From NCBI GenBank assembly GCA_963728925.1, contig CAVSMB010000003.1:1-64000 (forward strand): a DNA stretch of 64,000 nucleotides, given 5' to 3'. The stretch is from JBBPZA01 sp963728925 (GTDB taxonomy: Bacteria > Actinomycetota > Thermoleophilia > Solirubrobacterales > Solirubrobacteraceae). Positions 59,238 to 64,000 of the stretch are shown here, one piece after another. The position numbers were made by a program, and so were the translations under genes. Under the pieces are notes generated by a model. It was not told the origin of the DNA. It made no database searches and worked only from the letters and a program-made list of their open reading frames with translations. Each line of letters starts with the position of its first letter. Position 1 is the stretch's first letter.

Positions 59238-60511
59238 GCGCCGGCGAGCGAGGAAGAGACCGGCTCGAGGGCCGAGCGGAAGCGAGCCTCATCGTTGCCC
59301 ACCCCGGCCGCGGAGAGGCGGTCGGGGGCGAAGAGCTCGCGCGCGAGCTCACGCAGGTCGTCGAGCGAAACCCCGTCGATGCGCTCGATGAGCTCGTCGA
59401 CCGAGAGCACCGGCACGCCGTTGATGATCGACACACCGAGGCGGCTCATGCGCGTCGCGGTCGACTCCAGCGAGAGCACCGCGCGGCCCTTGACGTTCTC
59501 CTTGGAGCGCTCGAGCTCCTCCTCGGTCGCCGGCTCCGCGACGAGCCGGTCGAGCTCTGACCCGACCACGCGCATCGCCTCGTCGAGGTTGTCCGCGCGC
59601 GTTCCGAGGTAGAGGCCCACCTGCCCGGTCCCTGCGTAGCCGTTGGAGAACGAGTAGACGGCGTAGGCGAGCCCGCGCTTCTCGCGCACCTCCTGGAAGA
59701 GCCGGGAGGACGACGTCCCTCCGAAGATCCCGTCGAGCACGCGCAGGGCGAAGCGGCGATCGTCGTCGCGCGCGAGCCCCGGGGCGCCGAGGCACACGTG
59801 GACCTGCTCGGTCGCCTTGGCGGCGAACACGACCCGCGGGGCGAGCGGCGGGACCCCACCGTCGCTCGGGGCGTCCACCTCGGGCCACGAGGGGACTGCG
59901 TCCTGCACCATCGCGACGAGCGCGTCATGGTCGACCGAGCCCGCCGCCGCGACGACGACGTTGCCGGGGCGGTAGCGCACCCGGTGGAACGCCGCGATCG
60001 CCGGCACCGGGGTGTCGGCGATGACCTCGGCGCGCCCGATGATCGCGCGGCCCAGCGGATGGTCGCCGAAGACCGCTTCGCCGAGCACGTCGAAGACCTT
60101 CTCCTGGGGCTCGTCCTCGTACATCGCGATCTCCTCGAGCACGACCTCGCGCTCGGGCTCGATGTCGCGCAGAGCCGGCGCGAAGACCATGTCGCTCATC
60201 AGGTCGAAGGCCCGCGGGAGATGGCGGTTGAGCACGCGCGAGTAGACCGAGGTAGTCTCCTTGCCCGTCCCCGCGTTCAGCTCGGCGCCCATGCCGTCGA
60301 AGATCTGGTCGATCTCCTCGGAGGCGAAGCGCGCCGTGCCGCGGAACAGCAGGTGCTCGAGCAGGTGCGAGAGCCCGGCCTCAGGCTCGCGCTCGGAGCG
60401 CGAGCCCGTCCCGATGAAGAAGCCCAGCGCCGCGGAGCGGACGCCGGGCATGGCCTCGGAGGCCACCCGGACGCCAGACCGCATCTCGGTCAGTCGGTGC
60501 GCGTCGTCCAC
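59234..60511 (-). CDS. M16-family zinc peptidase
   Basis: 425 aa. Inverted zinc motif HLLEH at 49-53, with the downstream glutamate region expected near YEDEPQEKVFDVL. The second, inactive half-domain has RGLAYAVYSFSNGYAGTGQV, the R/Y pair typical of M16. Similar to processing peptidases found beside pnp in bacteria. It begins 15 bp downstream of the pnp fragment and overlaps dapB, giving a pnp-M16-dapB order common in actinobacteria. Confidence 0.92.
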   Translation of the reverse strand: MDDAHRLTEMRSGVRVASEAMPGVRSAALGFFIGTGSRSEREPEAGLSHLLEHLLFRGTARFASEEIDQIFDGMGAELNAGTGKETTSVYSRVLNRHLPRAFDLMSDMVFAPALRDIEPEREVVLEEIAMYEDEPQEKVFDVLGEAVFGDHPLGRAIIGRAEVIADTPVPAIAAFHRVRYRPGNVVVAAAGSVDHDALVAMVQDAVPSWPEVDAPSDGGVPPLAPRVVFAAKATEQVHVCLGAPGLARDDDRRFALRVLDGIFGGTSSSRLFQEVREKRGLAYAVYSFSNGYAGTGQVGLYLGTRADNLDEAMRVVGSELDRLVAEPATEEELERSKENVKGRAVLSLESTATRMSRLGVSIINGVPVLSVDELIERIDGVSLDDLRELARELFAPDRLSAAGVGNDEARFRSALEPVSSSLAGA

Positions 60512-60526
60512 GCCGGCCCGCGCCGC

Positions 60527-61198
60527 CTACGCGCGGTCCGGGTCGCGGTCGCGGGGGCGGCCGCCATCGCGACCCTCACGCCCGCCGCGGCCACGGTCTC
60601 GGTCGCGGCCGTCGCGACCGCCACGGCCGCGCCCGCCGCCGTCGCGGCCGCGGGGCCCGCGGTCGCCGGTGCCGATCGAGGAGAGCTCCTCGGCCGACTT
60701 GCCGGCGACGTCGGGGTCCTCGGCGAGCCGCAGGCCGATGCGACCGCGCTCCTTGTCGACCTCGATGACGCGGACCTTGATCTCGTCGCCCTTGTTGAGC
60801 ACGTCCTCGACCGTCTCCACGCGCTGGCCGGGCGAGATGTTGGAGATGTGCAGCAGGCCGTCGGTGCCCTTGGCCAGCTCGACGAAGGCGCCGAAGGTCG
60901 TCGTCTTGACGACCTTGCCGTCGAACTCGTCCCCGACCTCGACCTCCTTGGTCATCGTCCGGATGCGGTCGACGAGCGCGTCGGCCTGGGTGCCCGTCTG
61001 GGCGTAGCCGATGATGTGGCCGTCGTCCTCGATGGTGATCTGCGCCTCGAACTCCTCCTCGAGCGCGCGGATCGTCTCGCCGCCCTTGCCGATGACCAGG
61101 CCGATCTTGTCGGTGTCGATCATGATCGAGGAGATCCGCGGGGCGAAGGGGCTCGCCCGAGCGGGCACGGCCACCGAGGCGTTCACCTGGCTGACCAC
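60527..61198 (-). pseudogene. pnp: Polynucleotide phosphorylase C-terminal fragment (KH-S1 only)
   Basis: The reading frame starts in the linker VNASVAVPARASPFAPRI and has the KH domain (IGLVIGKGGETIRALEEEFE) and S1 domain (FDGKVVKTTTFGAFVELAKG, DGLLHISNIS), then an Arg/Gly/Asp-rich tail (GRGRGGRDGRDRDRGRGG). The two RNase PH domains, roughly 550 residues, are missing; the region upstream belongs to an L,D-transpeptidase. Either pnp is truncated or the assembly has joined two pieces. pnp-M16-dapB is the expected order. Confidence 0.85.
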
Positions 61199-61337
61199 CG
61201 GATGTAAGCGATCGGGCTCGCCGCGGGGTCGACCGCGGGCGGCGCGCTCGCCGACGCGTGGGCGGGCGGCGGGTTCGCCGCGGCGGCGGCCGCGGCCGGG
61301 GTGGCCGCGCTCGTCGCGCGCGCCGGGGCGGGCACGC

Positions 61338-62126
61338 TCAGGCGATCGTGATCGGCGTGCCGACGGGCATGAGCCGCGCGAGCCGCACCACGTCGGCGTT
61401 GCGCAGGCGGATGCAGCCGTGGGAGACGCGCCCCGGGAGCAGGCCGGGCTGGTTCGTCCCGTGGATGCCGACGAAGCCGCCGCCCGGCCAGTCGGTGAGC
61501 GTGGTCGAGCGCGCGCTCGTGCCGAAGGCGACCGGCCCGTAGACGGGACTGGCGTACGCGGTCACCCGGTCGCGGACGTAGAAGGAGCCCGCCGGGGTCG
61601 GCGTGCCGGGCTGGCCGATGCCGATCGGGGCGCGCAGGACGGGACGGCCGTCGCGCAGAAGCGTGAGGCGCGGCCCGGCGGCGGTCGACCATGAGGCGCG
61701 TGCGGACGGTGCCGTAGCCGCCGAGGCCCGAACGCGGGATCCAGCCCACGGCCCGCCCGAGGACGGGCAGACGCGCGCGCACCCACGTCCGCCCGCGGCG
61801 GTCCTGCGTGCGCGCGAGGACGAGGACGAGGTTCGTGGTGCCCTCCGGGGTGCGGCGGTCGAGCGTCGCGACCGCAGGGGCGCCGGCGTCGGGGCGCGCG
61901 CGGGCCACGACGCGGTCGCGGACCGGAGCCCAGGTCGACAGGTCGCGCTCGTGGCCGAGCGCGGGGGCGCGGCGCGCGAGCCCGGGCTGCGTCGGTCCGG
62001 AGAGGGCGCGAGGCGGCCAGGGGCTTCATCGGCGCCGCGGGCGCGTCCGGGCGCGCCACGACGACGCGACGCTGCTCACCGTGGCCGCCAGCGCGGCGGC
62101 CGCCAGCGCGGCTCGCGCCGCCGTCA
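61338..62126 (-). pseudogene. L,D-transpeptidase (YkuD), frameshifted
   Basis: From the C-terminus: a YkuD domain with TDWPGGGFVGIHGTN and the SHGCIRL catalytic motif (Cys and His intact), the preceding RLTLLRDGRPVLRAPIGIGQ strand, then after one base shift a WVRARLPVLGRAVGWIPRSG SH3-like stretch, and further shifts back to a signal-peptide start MTAARAALAAAALAATVSS near 62126. At least three single-base shifts break it. The domain would cross-link peptidoglycan (3-3 links). Order of the blocks matches a secreted L,D-transpeptidase. Confidence 0.8.
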
Positions 62127-62160
62127 TCCCGTGAACTTCGGGCGCCCCTTCGCTTCGTGG

Positions 62161-62736
62161 TCATGACGAAGCGCGTGCGGGCGACGATCCGTGACCTGGC
62201 GCGCCGGTCAGGGGCTCGTCGAACGCGCCTTGCACCGGGCTCGCATTCGCCAGCCGGCGGATCCAGGCGGCGTGGCGCGCCTCGACGGAGTGGATGGAGA
62301 GCGCCGAGGACAGGTAGGCCCGCGACGTGATCCGCGGCGCCTGGCCCTTGTAGGCGGCGACCGCGAGGTCCTCGAAGGCCACGGCCGTCCGGCGGAACCT
62401 CGGCCCTCGGTCGCGCCGCCGAAGTCGAAGCGCGGCCGCTTCGGCGCCTGGAGCCGAGCGCGACGCGCAACGCCTTGACGTGCGCGCGCTCGTGCGCGCC
62501 GACGATCCGAGCCTGGCGCGCGAGCCCGCCTGGAGGACCTTGTTGCGCTCGACCTCCGTGTAGAAGACGGCCTGCAGCTCCTCGAGCAGCAGCGCGAACG
62601 AGAGGATGGCCACGTCGCGGCGGTGGCCCGCGCCGTCGGCGGCGAAGGCCGCCGGCGCGCCGGCGGCGGCGCCGAGCAGCGCCGCCCCGCCGAGGGCGGC
62701 GGCGCGGAGGGCCTCGGCACGGGTCGAGCCGTGCAT
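62161..62736 (-). pseudogene. Ferritin-like domain protein A, frameshifted
   Basis: Starts MHGSTRAEALRAAALGGAAL with a Tat/Sec-like signal region, then ADGAGHRRDVAILSFALLLE and LQAVFYTEVERNKVLQAG (ferritin-like helix 1). It runs out of frame through a HERAHVKALRVALG-like stretch (helix 2 with the HE pair), then resumes with FEDLAVAAYKGQAPRI and IHSVEARHAAWIRRL (helices 3-4 with E-x-x-H). Two or more single-base shifts. Paralogue of the next gene. Confidence 0.65.
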
Positions 62737-62799
62737 GACGCCCAGCGCCTCCTCGAGGGCCCCGTCGGCGTCGACGCGGCGAGGACGAGGTCGCGGTGG

Positions 62800-63407
62800 T
62801 CGCTCAGCCGACCTCGATCCCCAGCGCGCGGACCTTGTCCGGGCCGTCCTGGAGCGACACGCCGACGTCCACCGCGGCCGGAGCGGGACGGCGCCCGCGA
62901 CGTCGCGGATCCAGACCGCGTGACGGGCCTCGACGGAGAGGATTGTCGCGACGGCGGCGAGCGTCTTGGGCGTGAGGTTCGGGCCCTGCCCGTTGAGCAT
63001 GGCCAGCCCGACGTCCTCGAGCTGCTGGGCGGTCTTGACGAAGGCATCGCTGTCGGCGGTCGTGTCCCGAACGAGAGCCGGCCCGGCGGCTTCGCGGAGC
63101 GCCCCAGCGCCTTGCGGATGTACGCGGCATGCGCGCGCTCGTGGCCGCCGACGACCTGGGCGAACCTGCGCCGCTCGCCGGTGAGCTGCGCTCGCTTCAG
63201 CGCGTCGCGTAGAAGGCGGCCTGCAGGTCCTCGAGGACGAGGGCTGCGGCGAGGATCTGCTTGTCCTGCGCCGCGGACAGCCTGGACGCGCTGGGCGAGG
63301 GCGCCGCGGCGAAGACGGCCGCGCCGCCCGCAGCCGCTCCGGCGCCGGCCGCCGCGCGGCGCAGGAACGTCCCGCGCGTGAGGCCGTCGGCGTGGTGTCG
63401 ATTTCAT
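62800..63407 (-). pseudogene. Ferritin-like domain protein B, frameshifted
   Basis: Opens with an ATG at 63407 but shifts frame within 15 bp to RGTFLRRAAAGAGAAAGGAA (signal), then SAAQDKQILAAALVLEDLQA, then (new frame) RFAQVVGGHERAHAAYIRKA with the HERAH ligand motif, and finally MLNGQGPNLTPKTLAAVATI and SVEARHAVWIRDVAG. The ferritin-like four-helix order is clear and parallels gene A, so these are tandem paralogues of an exported ferritin-like family. At least three frameshifts. Confidence 0.65.
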
Positions 63408-63484
63408 GGTGTGACGATATGCCCAGAATCGGGTTCGGCTACCCCGTCGTTGGTCCAGGATCGTGTCGCTACGCTCGCGCGCCG

Positions 63485-64000
63485 ATGATTTCGGAGCGCA
63501 TCGTCACGACCCGGAGCGCAACCGCGCGCTGCTGGCCCGCCAGCGGCTGCTCGAGCGCCCGGCGCCCCCGCTGCCGCGGGCGCTCGAGCACATCGGCGGC
63601 ATCCAGGCGCAGTACGCGCCGTCGATGTACGTCGGGCTGTGGTCGCGGCTCGCGGGCTTCGAGCGCGACGAGCTGACCCGCGCGCTCGAGCGGCGCACCG
63701 TCGTCCAGGGGACGCTCGCTGCGCTCGACGATCCACCTCGTCTCGCGCGACGACTACTGGGCGCTGGCGCTCGCGGTCCGCGAGCGCCCGCCGGGCGTGG
63801 TGGCTGCGGCGCTCCGCGACGGCCCGACGCGAGGAGGAGATGGCGGCCGCCGCGCGAACTGCGCGCGGCGCTCGCGCGACGGGCCGCTGCCGCGCAAGGA
63901 GGTCGAGGGCTGATCGGCACGGGCGCGGCACGCCGCGGGATCGACGCCTGGATCGACCTCGTGCGCGTGCCGCCGTCGGGGACCTGGGAGCGCCGGCGCG
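63485..64000 (+). pseudogene. Winged-helix (HTH_42 / AlkZ-like) protein, frameshifted and cut by the window edge
   Basis: Frames together read RALLARQRLLERPAPPLPRA, LEHIGGIQAQYAPSMYVGLW, SRLAGFERDELTRALERRTV, VQGTL, then (shift) STIHLVSRDDYWALALAVRE, and at the end GIDAWIDLVRVPPSGTWERR. This is the conserved plan of winged-helix DNA-binding domain proteins of the HTH_42 superfamily, which includes DNA glycosylase AlkZ. Three or so single-base shifts; the 3' end is outside the window. Whether a glycosylase or a generic member cannot be settled. Confidence 0.65.

Noticed and set aside
1..64000. tRNA, rRNA and CRISPR signatures
   Set aside because: No GGTTCRANYCC-type T-arm with matching acceptor stem, no rRNA-like conserved tracts and no regularly spaced repeats were seen. 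The 37-bp and 28-bp duplications have no spacers.

Overview
The window reads as very GC-rich chromosomal DNA from an actinobacterium, most likely class Thermoleophilia (Solirubrobacterales-like). This is inferred from actinobacterial families (Rv2578c-type radical SAM protein, actinobacterial-type xylose isomerase), from the linkage ftsK - rodZ-like - cinA - thpR - htrA - recA - recX ... rny - miaB ... miaA - dapF - dapL, and from Cheo-type (CGAAC-N4-GTTCG) SOS boxes. I saw no rRNA, tRNA or CRISPR array. GC was judged by eye.

Layout. 1-1600: Tn3 transposase remnant and a frameshifted DsbA-like gene. 1.6-5.3 kb: xylA, a quinone oxidoreductase and an acyl-CoA dehydrogenase in one leftward unit, facing an acyl-CoA synthetase collapsed to 53 codons. 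5.3-13.8 kb: GNAT-USP fusion, MOSC protein, FAD oxidoreductase behind an operator, SOS-controlled dinB, AI-2E-type permease, thioesterase remnant, DUF4126 protein, and a 105-aa unknown protein whose start codon abuts a perfect SOS box. 13.8-19.4 kb: small membrane proteins, a cyclophilin lipoprotein, and a HAD/DUF2103/lipid kinase/methyltransferase operon. 19.3-22.8 kb: osmoprotectant ABC transporter. 22.8-31.4 kb: dut-hflX, dapL-dapF-miaA, FIST protein, SDR, MscS channel. 31.4-35.3 kb: intein-bearing radical SAM gene with SOS box, then an IS630 element and an SRPBCC remnant. 35.3-39.5 kb: miaB, a repeat protein split by a 14-base G tract, and rny with an elaborate upstream region. 39.5-41.8 kb: methyltransferase and a second IS630 inside a broken gene. 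41.8-50.3 kb: recX, recA, htrA, thpR, cinA, rodZ-like, ftsK. 50.4-60.5 kb: OmpR-type two-component pair, serine hydrolase, RNase J, dapA, USP-like protein, dapB, M16 peptidase. 60.5-64 kb: truncated pnp and a run of frameshifted genes (L,D-transpeptidase, two ferritin-like proteins, a winged-helix protein cut by the window edge).

Themes. (1) An SOS group: dinB, the radical SAM protein and the 105-aa protein all carry LexA-type boxes at or over their start codons, while recA has none nearby. (2) Meso-diaminopimelate synthesis by the aminotransferase route (dapA, dapB, dapL, dapF), with a DapF that lacks both catalytic cysteines. (3) Many genes outside the conserved core are broken by single-base indels or large internal deletions; some of this may be assembly error, so reading frames near both ends of the window need caution.
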